64,000 nt of DNA from Tenacibaculum jejuense (lineage in GTDB: Bacteria; Bacteroidota; Bacteroidia; Flavobacteriales; Flavobacteriaceae), in contig NZ_LT899436.1 of assembly GCF_900198195.1 (NCBI RefSeq), positions 3,501,001-3,565,000 of the forward strand, given 5' to 3'. The notes under the pieces are model-generated. The model did not search any database. It was not told where the DNA came from and saw only the letters and a program-made list of their open reading frames with translations. Position numbers and translations under genes: made by a program. Of this stretch, positions 9,261 through 16,179 are shown in pieces (position 1 is the stretch's first letter; each line of letters opens with the position of its first letter).

Positions 9261-10019
9261 TTATTTCTTAATTATTATTTCTTCGTTTTTAATCCACTTT
9301 TCAAGTAATTGTTTATTTGTACTTAATTCGACTAAATAAAACTTAAAAAATGACGCAAAAACTGTTGATTTCTGTATGCGTTCTACTCCTACTTTTCCTT
9401 CTAGATAATTGGAATGAATGAGATATAATTCTCCTTTTTTCTTAAGAATATATCCTACATGACCTGCATCAAAACCTATAAAATGGATTCCTTCAGGTAA
9501 TACTTCTTTTATCTTTTGAATGATTTTGTCTGTCTCGTGATCAAAAATCTCAATTACTTTATTTTCTAAAGCTAGTGTTTTAGCTTCGTTAATGGGACTT
9601 TGCTGTGCTAATTGATATCTATTTATATTGAATCCAATATGTTTTAATGTTGTTGAAATAAAATATCCGCACGCGATTTCTCCTTTTTTCGGTGTTGATG
9701 TATACCCTTCAAAAGACCAAACTGTTCCTTCCCATTGAGGAATAATTCGATGTAATAATGCTGTTTCAAAAAACTGACTTAAAGAATCGAATTGCTTACG
9801 TTCTAATAATTCTCTTTTTTGTTCAAGAATTGTATTTCTTATTTGCTGATAGTTTCTATTCTTATCTTCAGTTAATACAAATTCTTGTAGGCTTTTGATT
9901 TGATGAGTTTTAGGCTCTTTTTTTTCTACAACTATCTTTTCTACTTTTTCTTTTTCTTGACCTTTACAAGAAATTAGAACTGTAGTAAACAGTATAAAAA
10001 ATTGACCTAACTTTCTCAT
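9261..10019 (-). CDS. Lipoprotein with possible Cys-His (NlpC/CHAP-like) fold
   Basis: A 252-residue lipoprotein: the signal ends in LISC with lipid-acceptor Cys18, followed by a Lys/Glu-rich linker. The folded part begins near residue 90. It contains [11 protein letters not shown] (Cys117 at the start of a helix) and [10 protein letters not shown] (His187 at the start of a strand), then a strand with HSN. That spacing is what papain-like NlpC/P60 or CHAP enzymes show, but overall similarity is unclear and peptidase activity is inference. Its ATG overlaps the trpF stop as TAATG, so it is translationally coupled to trpF although it has no obvious tryptophan role. Confidence 0.6.
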   Translation of the reverse strand: MRKLGQFFILFTTVLISCKGQEKEKVEKIVVEKKEPKTHQIKSLQEFVLTEDKNRNYQQIRNTILEQKRELLERKQFDSLSQFFETALLHRIIPQWEGTVWSFEGYTSTPKKGEIACGYFISTTLKHIGFNINRYQLAQQSPINEAKTLALENKVIEIFDHETDKIIQKIKEVLPEGIHFIGFDAGHVGYILKKKGELYLIHSNYLEGKVGVERIQKSTVFASFFKFYLVELSTNKQLLEKWIKNEEIIIKK

Positions 10020-10720
10020 TATAAAACCTGGCTAATAAACTTTTTCAAATCTTTTACAGACTTTAAACCAGGTTCTTTTTCGAACTTACTGTTTACATCT
10101 AAAGCATAAACTGGTAAATCTGTTTTTATAATTTCTTTCACCTTAGCTACTTCATTTAATCCTATTCCGCCACTTAAAAAAAATGGTTTATTAGAATTGT
10201 AGCCTTCTAAAACTTTCCAATCGAAAGTAACTCCATTTCCTCCGCGCTCCTTTCCTTTGGTATCGAACAGGAAATAATCGACTACAGCTTCATAAGGTTC
10301 TAAAACAGAAAAATCAAATTCATCTTTAATTCCAAAAACTTTGATGATCTCTACTTTTGGTAATCGTTTTTCCTCTCTACTGCGCTCAAGGTGACCTTTT
10401 AATTCTTTTATATATTCGACAGACTCATCACCATGTAATTGTAAAGCTTCTAATTGATACTCTTCAGCAAGAGAAACTAAAATCTCTAAATAATCATTTA
10501 CAAATACGCCTGTTTTTTTTATTCCTTTAGGAATCTCAGGAATGATACCTTCAAAATTTCGTTTTGATTTTTCATAGAAAATAAAACCTAAATAATCAGG
10601 TTTTAATTCAGCAACTTGCCGAATATTATCTACGTACTTCATTCCACAAATTTTAAGAAGCTTCTTTGCTTCAGAAGAGGAATTATCAAAGCTTGAAACT
10701 TTGTTGTTTTTTTTATTCAT
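10019..10720 (-). CDS. trpF: Phosphoribosylanthranilate isomerase
   Basis: Amadori rearrangement of phosphoribosylanthranilate to CdRP. A TIM barrel whose catalytic Cys25 lies in KICGM and whose catalytic Asp is in ALDVNSKFE near residue 213. Two oddities: a ~20-residue Ser/Asn/Lys-rich extension precedes the first strand, and residues about 108-121 (GHLERSREEKRLP) are an extra in-frame segment between the QLHGDE helix and the IIKVFG strand. The DNA coding for that extra segment (10371-10396) looks like a Bacteroidota interspersed repeat. It starts 2 bp after the upstream lipoprotein stop and overlaps the next gene by one base. Confidence 0.95.
   Translation of the reverse strand: MNKKNNKVSSFDNSSSEAKKLLKICGMKYVDNIRQVAELKPDYLGFIFYEKSKRNFEGIIPEIPKGIKKTGVFVNDYLEILVSLAEEYQLEALQLHGDESVEYIKELKGHLERSREEKRLPKVEIIKVFGIKDEFDFSVLEPYEAVVDYFLFDTKGKERGGNGVTFDWKVLEGYNSNKPFFLSGGIGLNEVAKVKEIIKTDLPVYALDVNSKFEKEPGLKSVKDLKKFISQVL
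10371..10396 (-). repeat. REP-like interspersed element inside trpF
   Basis: On the minus strand the sequence begins GGTCACCTTGAGCGCAGT and continues AGAGAGG. To my knowledge very similar strings (CACCTTGAGCGCAGTCGA-type, usually as an inverted pair) are a common dispersed palindromic repeat in Bacteroidota genomes. Here only one arm is present, inserted in frame in trpF. Its G+C content is clearly higher than that of the surrounding coding sequence. No second copy was noticed in the window. Confidence 0.5.
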
Positions 10721-10722
10721 TA

Positions 10723-11694
10723 TTACTTTAACGTTAACTTATATGTTTTACCATAAGTACTTATCAATATATCTCTATTAAAACTGATGGCTTTATTCAT
10801 ATGTGCATGCGTTTTAAATCTATACACCTTTTCTCCTATTTTAATTTCTTTATAATACAAATACTTCGTACTATAGTCTGGAAAAAAGCGATTGCTTTTA
10901 GTCATCCAATCTACATCGTAGTCATATAAAATTCGGTCATCAAAATCGGTAAGTGTAAAATTTTTATTTGTGAAATCTTGATATGATGATTTAGATTGAT
11001 TTTTAGTAGCCTTCTTTTTATCCTTCAATATCAAATCGAAATTTCTAACAATATCGTTTATTGAATCTAAACTTAAAAAAAGCTCTTCTCCGTTATTATA
11101 TCTTATAATATAATTTCTCTCATTACATAAAATCTCTTTATAATCTTTCAATAATTTCTGTTCTACAAGTTCTTTTTGTTTCTCTACTATAAAATTATTG
11201 CGAGATGTATTTTTATTATACAATGTAGAATCTAGAGGTATTTGTTCGTAAGCTTTTTTATTTGCAGCCACAACATTCATATACTCTAGATATGCTGTTT
11301 CTATTTCTTTGACTTTTATTTTTTCAAATAAAGGTGGAGATATCTTATAACAGCTCTTTTTATTAGTGAAGTAAATTGTTCCTATCTTATCTACAAGTAT
11401 ATTATTTCTAGGACTACCATATCTAAAATCAAATTCAAACTCTTTAATGATTTGTTTAGACTTTTTATCTCTAATATGTATTTTGTGTTCTTTAATTTCA
11501 AAATTATTAGAAAAAGTATAAATAAACACGTCTGTATCAGTCAGAAAACTTTCCACAAAATATGAGGATTCTACTTTTATATCTTCAGAAAAATTCTCAG
11601 TAAAATATGGAACATCAGGATATTTATCTTCTTGCTTTCTACAAGAAAGTAACATGCAAAAGCATAGAAGAATTATGATTCCTTTTGTTTTCAT
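10723..11694 (-). CDS. Hypothetical lipoprotein inside the trp operon
   Basis: Not recognised. 323 residues; the signal peptide ends in LLSC (Cys18), followed by a mixed charged protein with many beta-prone segments (SSYFVESFLTDTDVFIYTFS, GTIYFTNKKSCYKIS), which hints at a propeller-like or beta-sandwich fold. A stretch around DEVEQ-free residues 150-215 is Lys/Asp-rich and helical. It sits 9 bp after the trpC stop and 2 bp before the trpF start, so it is locked into the operon. Nothing suggests a tryptophan function; it may be a passenger regulated together with biosynthesis. Confidence 0.6.
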   Translation of the reverse strand: MKTKGIIILLCFCMLLSCRKQEDKYPDVPYFTENFSEDIKVESSYFVESFLTDTDVFIYTFSNNFEIKEHKIHIRDKKSKQIIKEFEFDFRYGSPRNNILVDKIGTIYFTNKKSCYKISPPLFEKIKVKEIETAYLEYMNVVAANKKAYEQIPLDSTLYNKNTSRNNFIVEKQKELVEQKLLKDYKEILCNERNYIIRYNNGEELFLSLDSINDIVRNFDLILKDKKKATKNQSKSSYQDFTNKNFTLTDFDDRILYDYDVDWMTKSNRFFPDYSTKYLYYKEIKIGEKVYRFKTHAHMNKAISFNRDILISTYGKTYKLTLK

Positions 11695-11703
11695 TTTTAA
11701 TAG

Positions 11704-12492
11704 TTATCGAATTTGATTGATGAAATCTATACAAGCTTCACCCGGATTTTCTTCTTTCATAAAGTTCTCACCAATTAAGAAGCCTTGGAATCCGTATTCT
11801 TTTAATCCTGTTACAATTCTAGGATTACTAATTCCACTTTCGGAAACTTTTACTGCTGAACTTGGAATTTGATTCGCTAGATTAATAGAATGCTCAAGAT
11901 CTACTTTAAATGTTTTTAAATCACGGTTGTTAATTCCTATAATCTTGTGATCTAAATCTGAAATTTTATCTAAATCTTGTTGATTATGTACTTCATACAA
12001 AACCTCTAATCCTAAATCGTTGGCTAACTTACCATAGTTCTTTATTTCTTCAGCAGTTAAACAAGCCGCAATTAATAGAATAACATCTGCTCCAATTGCT
12101 TTAGCTTCTACAATTTGAAATCCGTCTACAACAAAATCTTTACGTAAAATCGGTTTGATCGAATTTACATTTCTAGCTTCCATTAAATCGGCCATTGTTC
12201 CTCCGAAGAAAGAAGTATCTGTAAGTATCGATTGCGCCGCTACGTTAGCATCTAAATATCCATTAGTAACTTCAGCAACGGTAACTTTATCATTGATAAT
12301 TCCTTTTGAAGGAGATTGACGCTTAAATTCTGCTATGATTCCAGTAGAATCTTGTGCTGTTAAAGATGCTTTTAATGAAATTGGAGTTCTTTTAAAACTC
12401 GGACTTTCAACTAGTTTTTTAACAGGAACTTCTGCTTTTATTTTTGCTATTTCCTGCTTTTTAAAGTTTACTATTTTCTCTAAAATTGTCAT
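11704..12492 (-). CDS. trpC: Indole-3-glycerol phosphate synthase
   Basis: Closes the indole ring of CdRP to give indole-3-glycerol phosphate. 262 residues, stand-alone TrpC (not fused to TrpF). The signature IIAEFKRQSPSKG carries Lys57 and the phosphate-binding SPSKG; LRKDFVVDGFQI holds the general-acid lysine; the strand-7/8 elements GINNRDLKTF and VSESGIS complete the active site. Start ATG at 12492 is preceded by an AT-rich stretch that includes one arm of an inverted repeat (12516-12528). Confidence 0.97.
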   Translation of the reverse strand: MTILEKIVNFKKQEIAKIKAEVPVKKLVESPSFKRTPISLKASLTAQDSTGIIAEFKRQSPSKGIINDKVTVAEVTNGYLDANVAAQSILTDTSFFGGTMADLMEARNVNSIKPILRKDFVVDGFQIVEAKAIGADVILLIAACLTAEEIKNYGKLANDLGLEVLYEVHNQQDLDKISDLDHKIIGINNRDLKTFKVDLEHSINLANQIPSSAVKVSESGISNPRIVTGLKEYGFQGFLIGENFMKEENPGEACIDFINQIR

Positions 12493-12515
12493 TTTAATTA
12501 TAAATTCTAAATTAA

Positions 12516-12528
12516 TAATTACGAATTA
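12516..12528. repeat. Inverted-repeat arm next to the four-helix-bundle gene (trpC side)
   Basis: TAATTACGAATTA here is the exact reverse complement of TAATTCGTAATTA at 12959-12971. The two arms enclose the four-helix-bundle gene, as the ends of a small inserted cassette would. Confidence 0.5.
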
Positions 12529-12577
12529 TGCTCTTTAAAATTAATTCAACATTAATAAGTAATCTATTATTTTGATT

Positions 12578-12931
12578 CTAAGAGCTACGAACTGTTTTTT
12601 GAATACTCCCAATTATTCTAAGTAACTCTTCCGAATCTTTTAAAAATGGAGTAGCCTCTGTTTCTTTTAAATAATCTGTATCCTTTAATAATCGTATCCA
12701 ATAATTTGCTTCTCTTGCTTCTTTGTACGCAATAGTGAGTTTAGCATAAAAATCTTTTCTACTTTGTCCACCAATAGCTTCTTCTATATTCGCTCCTATT
12801 GATGTTCCTGAACGTAAGAGTTGTTTGCTTAGAACGAACTCTTTTCTTTCTTTTGATAATTGCTGATATAGTTTTACAATCTTTACAGCAAACTCATAGC
12901 TTTTAATCTGAATTATATTGTCTCTTTTCAT
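12578..12931 (-). CDS. Four helix bundle protein (S23/IVS-like)
   Basis: A 117-residue all-helical protein of the family named 'four helix bundle protein' (TIGR02436 type), related to the proteins encoded in 23S rRNA intervening sequences and to the Avd accessory protein of diversity-generating retroelements. Diagnostic segments are SYEFAVKIVKLYQQL at the N-terminus, LRSGTSIGANIEEAIGGQSRKDFYAKLTIA in the middle and EANYWIRLLKDT after it. Cellular role unknown; a nucleic-acid-binding pentamer is known for relatives. It interrupts trpD and trpC and is flanked by 13-bp perfect inverted repeats, so it looks like a mobile passenger. Confidence 0.9.
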   Translation of the reverse strand: MKRDNIIQIKSYEFAVKIVKLYQQLSKERKEFVLSKQLLRSGTSIGANIEEAIGGQSRKDFYAKLTIAYKEAREANYWIRLLKDTDYLKETEATPFLKDSEELLRIIGSIQKTVRSS

Positions 12932-12957
12932 AGCATTTAATTTCCATTTCTTAATTC

Positions 12958-13947
12958 CTAATTCGTAATTAACTTATCCAAACACGCTTTTGCTTTTCCA
13001 CCAAATAACGAATCTTTAGCCTCTTCAAAAGCTACTGAAAATTCTTTTTCTGGATTTACAATAGTTAATGCAAAAGAAGCATTGGTTAAAACTACATTAT
13101 TTTGTGCTTCTGTTCCTTCACCGTTTAAAATCGATTTAAATATTTTAGCTGCAGCTTCTACAGAATCTCCTCCGTAAATATCAGATTGTTGAACTCTATT
13201 AATTCCAAAATCTTCAGGAGTGATTAATTGTTCTCCCGCTTTGGTAAATAATTTAAACCCTCCTGTTAAAGAAATTTCATCATAACCATCTAACGCATGA
13301 ACAATACCGTAGTTAGTATCTTCTTCTTGTAAGATATAGTTATACAATCTTGCCACTTCTAAATTGTATGTTCCCAATAATTGATTTTGCGCAAAACTAG
13401 GATTTACTAAAGGACCTAACATGTTAAAGAATGTCTTTAATTTTAAAGCTTTTCTTGTTGGTCCTACAGCTTTCATTGCTGGATGAAATTTAGGCGCATG
13501 AAGAAAACAAATATTTGCTTCTTCTAATTGTGATTTTAAAACTGATTCATCGTTCGTAAACTCATACCCGAAGCTTTCTAACATGTCTGAAGATCCAGAT
13601 TTAGAAGACACAGAATAATTTCCGTGCTTCGCAACTTTTTGTCCAGTTCCCGCAACAATAAAAGACGTTAATGTAGAAATGTTAAATGTATCTTTTCCAT
13701 CTCCACCTGTACCCACGATATCTATCGTATTAAATTCAGACAAATCAACTTTTACAGCTAACTCCAATAATGCTTCTCTAAAACCTGCAAGTTCTTCTAC
13801 TGTAATTGGACGCATCATGAAAACCGTTAGAAAAGAAGCCAAATGTGCATCGTTATATTCTTCTTTGGCAATATTGATTAAAATCTCTTTTGCTTCTGAT
13901 TTCGACAATCTTTTATGTTGATATAAATCGTTTAGAATCGATTTCAT
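12958..13947 (-). CDS. trpD: Anthranilate phosphoribosyltransferase
   Basis: Transfers phosphoribose from PRPP to anthranilate. 329 residues. The PRPP-binding GTGGDG is at residues 79-84 followed by DTFNIST; KHGNYSVSSKSGSSDMLE supplies the anthranilate and PRPP sites. It begins 5 bp after trpG. The last residues, LITN, and the stop codon are encoded by the inverted-repeat arm at 12959-12971, so the C-terminus appears to have been reshaped by the element that carries the four-helix-bundle gene; this should be harmless because the C-terminus is outside the active site. Confidence 0.97.
   Translation of the reverse strand: MKSILNDLYQHKRLSKSEAKEILINIAKEEYNDAHLASFLTVFMMRPITVEELAGFREALLELAVKVDLSEFNTIDIVGTGGDGKDTFNISTLTSFIVAGTGQKVAKHGNYSVSSKSGSSDMLESFGYEFTNDESVLKSQLEEANICFLHAPKFHPAMKAVGPTRKALKLKTFFNMLGPLVNPSFAQNQLLGTYNLEVARLYNYILQEEDTNYGIVHALDGYDEISLTGGFKLFTKAGEQLITPEDFGINRVQQSDIYGGDSVEAAAKIFKSILNGEGTEAQNNVVLTNASFALTIVNPEKEFSVAFEEAKDSLFGGKAKACLDKLITN
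12959..12971. repeat. Inverted-repeat arm next to the four-helix-bundle gene (trpD side)
   Basis: TAATTCGTAATTA, perfect partner of the arm at 12516-12528. It overlaps the trpD stop codon and its last codons. Confidence 0.5.
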
Positions 13948-13952
13948 TTGAA

Positions 13953-14534
13953 TTAATTTTTAGAAACTGAATTAATAAAATTACGCACCAACTGTTCTCC
14001 AACTTCTGTTAGAATGCTTTCTGGGTGAAATTGTACGGCACTAATTTGGTGCTCTGTATGACGAATTGCCATAATTCCACCTTCTTCATCTATTGCAGTA
14101 ACTTCAAGTTCTGCTGGTAAATCTTCGTTTGAAGCAATCCAAGAATGATAACGGGCAGCTGGGAAAGTTTCTGGAACTCCATTAAAGATTACAGCTTCTG
14201 GCTTTGTAACTTTCATATCTGTTGCAACACCATGAAATACTTCATTCATATTGATAATCTTTCCTCCAAAAACTTCTGTAATTGCTTGTAAACCTAAACA
14301 CACACCAAAAATTGGCTTTTTACCTGCATAAGTTTTAATTACATCTTTTAAAATTCCTGCTTCATCTGGAATTCCAGGACCAGGTGACAACATGATTAAA
14401 TCGTATTCTCCAACATCTTCTATTGAAATTTCGTCATTTCTGTAAACGTCTGGGTACTTATCGGTAATTTTTTCAACCATATGCACCAAGTTATATGTAA
14501 ACGAATCGTAATTATCTAGGATTAATATTTTCAT
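13953..14534 (-). CDS. trpG: Anthranilate synthase component II (glutamine amidotransferase)
   Basis: Supplies ammonia from glutamine to TrpE; class I glutamine amidotransferase, 193 residues. Catalytic Cys79 is in GVCLGLQAI, the oxyanion segment MLSPGPGIP is at residues 48-56, and the His-Glu pair is in FHPESILT near residue 170. The start is close to the standard MKILILDNYDSFTYNLV. A 74-bp gap separates it from trpE and holds a long imperfect palindrome. The same subunit often also serves PabB, but no pabB is near. Confidence 0.97.
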   Translation of the reverse strand: MKILILDNYDSFTYNLVHMVEKITDKYPDVYRNDEISIEDVGEYDLIMLSPGPGIPDEAGILKDVIKTYAGKKPIFGVCLGLQAITEVFGGKIINMNEVFHGVATDMKVTKPEAVIFNGVPETFPAARYHSWIASNEDLPAELEVTAIDEEGGIMAIRHTEHQISAVQFHPESILTEVGEQLVRNFINSVSKN

Positions 14535-14541
14535 TTTTTTT

Positions 14542-14605
14542 GTATTGAGTACTTAGTACCGAGTATTAAGACATAACTTATTTCTTAATACTTTTTACTT
14601 AATAC
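14542..14605. repeat. Long imperfect palindrome between trpE and trpG
   Basis: Outer arms GTATTGAGTA (14542-14551) and TACTTAATAC (14596-14605) pair with one G-U; inner arms AGTATTAAG (14562-14570) and CTTAATACT (14584-14592) pair perfectly. It fills almost the whole trpE-trpG gap. Neither strand has a good T run after it, so an intercistronic repeat or RNA-processing structure is more likely than a terminator. Confidence 0.45.
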
Positions 14606-14608
14606 AGT

Positions 14609-16000
14609 TTATATTTTCTCTGCTAAGGTTAATGCTTTCTTTAATGCTGCTAGTTTGTTATTTACTTCTTGTAACTCTTTTTCTTCATCAGAATGAATTA
14701 CAATTCCTGCTCCTGCTTGATAATACAACACATTGTTTTTACTTACAAATGAACGAATACCAATCGCTAAGTTTACATCTCCATCTAAACCTAAAATCCC
14801 TACTGCTCCACCATAAAAACCACGTGACTGGTTTTCATATTTATCAATCAATTGCATTGCTTTATATTTTGGCGCTCCACTTAATGTTCCTGCAGGAAAA
14901 GTATCTCCAACAACTTTAATTGGATCTCCGTTTAAATCTCCTTGTACTGTAGAAACTAAATGAATTACGTGACTAAAATATTGTACTTCTTTAAACACCT
15001 CTACTGTTACATCGGCAGCATGTTTACTTAGGTCGTTACGAGCTAAATCAACTAACATTACATGCTCGGCAGTTTCTTTTTTATCTTCTGAAAGTTTTTT
15101 CCCAAGCTTTATATCTTCAGCCATATTACCCGTTCTTCTGAATGTTCCAGCAATCGGATTAATAATCGCTTTCCCTTCATTAACTTTAATTTGAGCTTCA
15201 GGTGAAGACCCCATTAACTTAAAACTTCCATAATCGAAATAGAATAAATACGGTGATGGATTTATAGATCGTAAAGCTCTATACACATTGAACTCATCTC
15301 CTTTGTATTGTTGTTGAAATTGACGAGATAATACCAATTGAAATACATCTCCTCTTTTACAATGTGATTTTGCTCTTTTTACATTTTCAATAAACTCTTC
15401 TCCTGTTAAATTCGAAGTTTCATCACCAACTATTTCGAATTTTTGCGTATTGAAGGTTTGCGCTTCAATAATTGTTTCTATTTCACTTAATCGTGATGTT
15501 TCTCCTTCTTCTAAGTTTTCAATTAATTTCATTTCATCATTGAAGTGATTAATGGCAATCACAAAACGATAAAAACTGTACTGCATCATTGGAATTGCAG
15601 AAGGTGCATCTGGATTATTTAATTTGATAGTTTCGAAATACTGAACACTATCGTAAGTTGTATAACCATATAAACCATTGAATGCTTTTAATTCTGGCTC
15701 ACAATCTAAATCTATGATCTGCGTAAAATCGTTAAATAATTCATTAAAATTTCTATCGATTTTATCTTTTTTCACTTCTTTATTCTTGTGAAAAATTGAA
15801 AATTCATCTTTATCTGCTTTAAAAGAAACCATGGGTTCTATACAGATAAATGAATAACTTTCTTCTTTACTATGATAATCTGAACTCTCTAGTAATAAAG
15901 TATTTGAATACTTATCTCTCAAACGCAGATATAATCCTACAGGAGTAACTGTATCTGAGATTTTTTGTTTAAAAAGTGTTTTAAATTTTGTAGGTTTCAT
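14609..16000 (-). CDS. trpE: Anthranilate synthase component I
   Basis: Makes anthranilate from chorismate with ammonia from TrpG; the first committed step of tryptophan synthesis. 463 residues, normal for Bacteroidota. Chorismate-binding motifs are intact: PIAGTFRRTG, MLVDLARNDLS, HLVSTVQG, GTLSGAPK and the C-terminal QAGAGIVIHSD. The N-terminal LLLESSDYHSKEESYSF corresponds to the LLES allosteric loop, so feedback inhibition by tryptophan is expected. First structural gene of the operon; its ATG lies 15 nt downstream of an intrinsic terminator that forms part of an attenuator. Confidence 0.97.
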   Translation of the reverse strand: MKPTKFKTLFKQKISDTVTPVGLYLRLRDKYSNTLLLESSDYHSKEESYSFICIEPMVSFKADKDEFSIFHKNKEVKKDKIDRNFNELFNDFTQIIDLDCEPELKAFNGLYGYTTYDSVQYFETIKLNNPDAPSAIPMMQYSFYRFVIAINHFNDEMKLIENLEEGETSRLSEIETIIEAQTFNTQKFEIVGDETSNLTGEEFIENVKRAKSHCKRGDVFQLVLSRQFQQQYKGDEFNVYRALRSINPSPYLFYFDYGSFKLMGSSPEAQIKVNEGKAIINPIAGTFRRTGNMAEDIKLGKKLSEDKKETAEHVMLVDLARNDLSKHAADVTVEVFKEVQYFSHVIHLVSTVQGDLNGDPIKVVGDTFPAGTLSGAPKYKAMQLIDKYENQSRGFYGGAVGILGLDGDVNLAIGIRSFVSKNNVLYYQAGAGIVIHSDEEKELQEVNNKLAALKKALTLAEKI

Positions 16001-16015
16001 TGTATTTGGTCAATA

Positions 16016-16047
16016 AAAAAAGGCTTATCATGAGATAAGCCTTTTTT
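16016..16047 (-). terminator. Attenuator terminator upstream of trpE
   Basis: A perfect 14-bp stem (AAAAAAGGCTTATC / GATAAGCCTTTTTT) with a 4-nt loop is followed on the minus strand by a T run, ending 15 bp before the trpE ATG. It lies downstream of a leader peptide rich in Trp codons. The loop and the 5' arm can pair with upstream leader RNA: GTGAGA (16080-16075) with TCTCAT (16035-16030), TCTT (16071-16068) with AAGG (16043-16040) and GTTAT (16067-16063) with ATAAC (16053-16049). Such a fold would be an antiterminator. Confidence 0.85.
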
Positions 16048-16079
16048 AGTTATTATTTATATATAACAAGATGGTCTCA

Positions 16080-16133
16080 CTAACGTAAGTTAAGAGTTTT
16101 CCACCACCAGTTATTTAATTGTTTCATTTTCAT
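16080..16133 (-). CDS. trpL: Trp leader peptide with three tandem Trp codons
   Basis: A 17-residue ORF, MKMKQLNNWWWKTLNLR, ending in TAG. Residues 9-11 are three consecutive TGG codons (16109-16101). A second in-frame ATG at 16127 could also start it. It lies between a consensus promoter and the intrinsic terminator in front of trpE. A pause hairpin, CTC (16096-16094) and TAAC (16092-16089) pairing with GTTA (16084-16081) and GAG (16078-16076), spans the end of the ORF. A ribosome stalled on the Trp codons would cover that hairpin's 5' arm. This is the classic layout of ribosome-mediated trp attenuation. Confidence 0.85.
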   Translation of the reverse strand: MKMKQLNNWWWKTLNLR

Positions 16134-16140
16134 TTGACAA

Positions 16141-16171
16141 CAAATTTATAAAGTCTTTTTTATCTAAACAA
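16141..16171 (-). promoter_or_regulatory. Bacteroidota-type promoter of the trp operon
   Basis: On the minus strand TAAATTTG (16148-16141) matches the -7 consensus TAnnTTTG exactly, and TTG (16171-16169) lies 20 nt upstream as the -33 element. The predicted start of transcription is only a few bases before the leader ATG at 16133, so the leader peptide would be translated from an almost leaderless RNA. Confidence 0.7.
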
Positions 16172-16179
16172 GTATTTAT

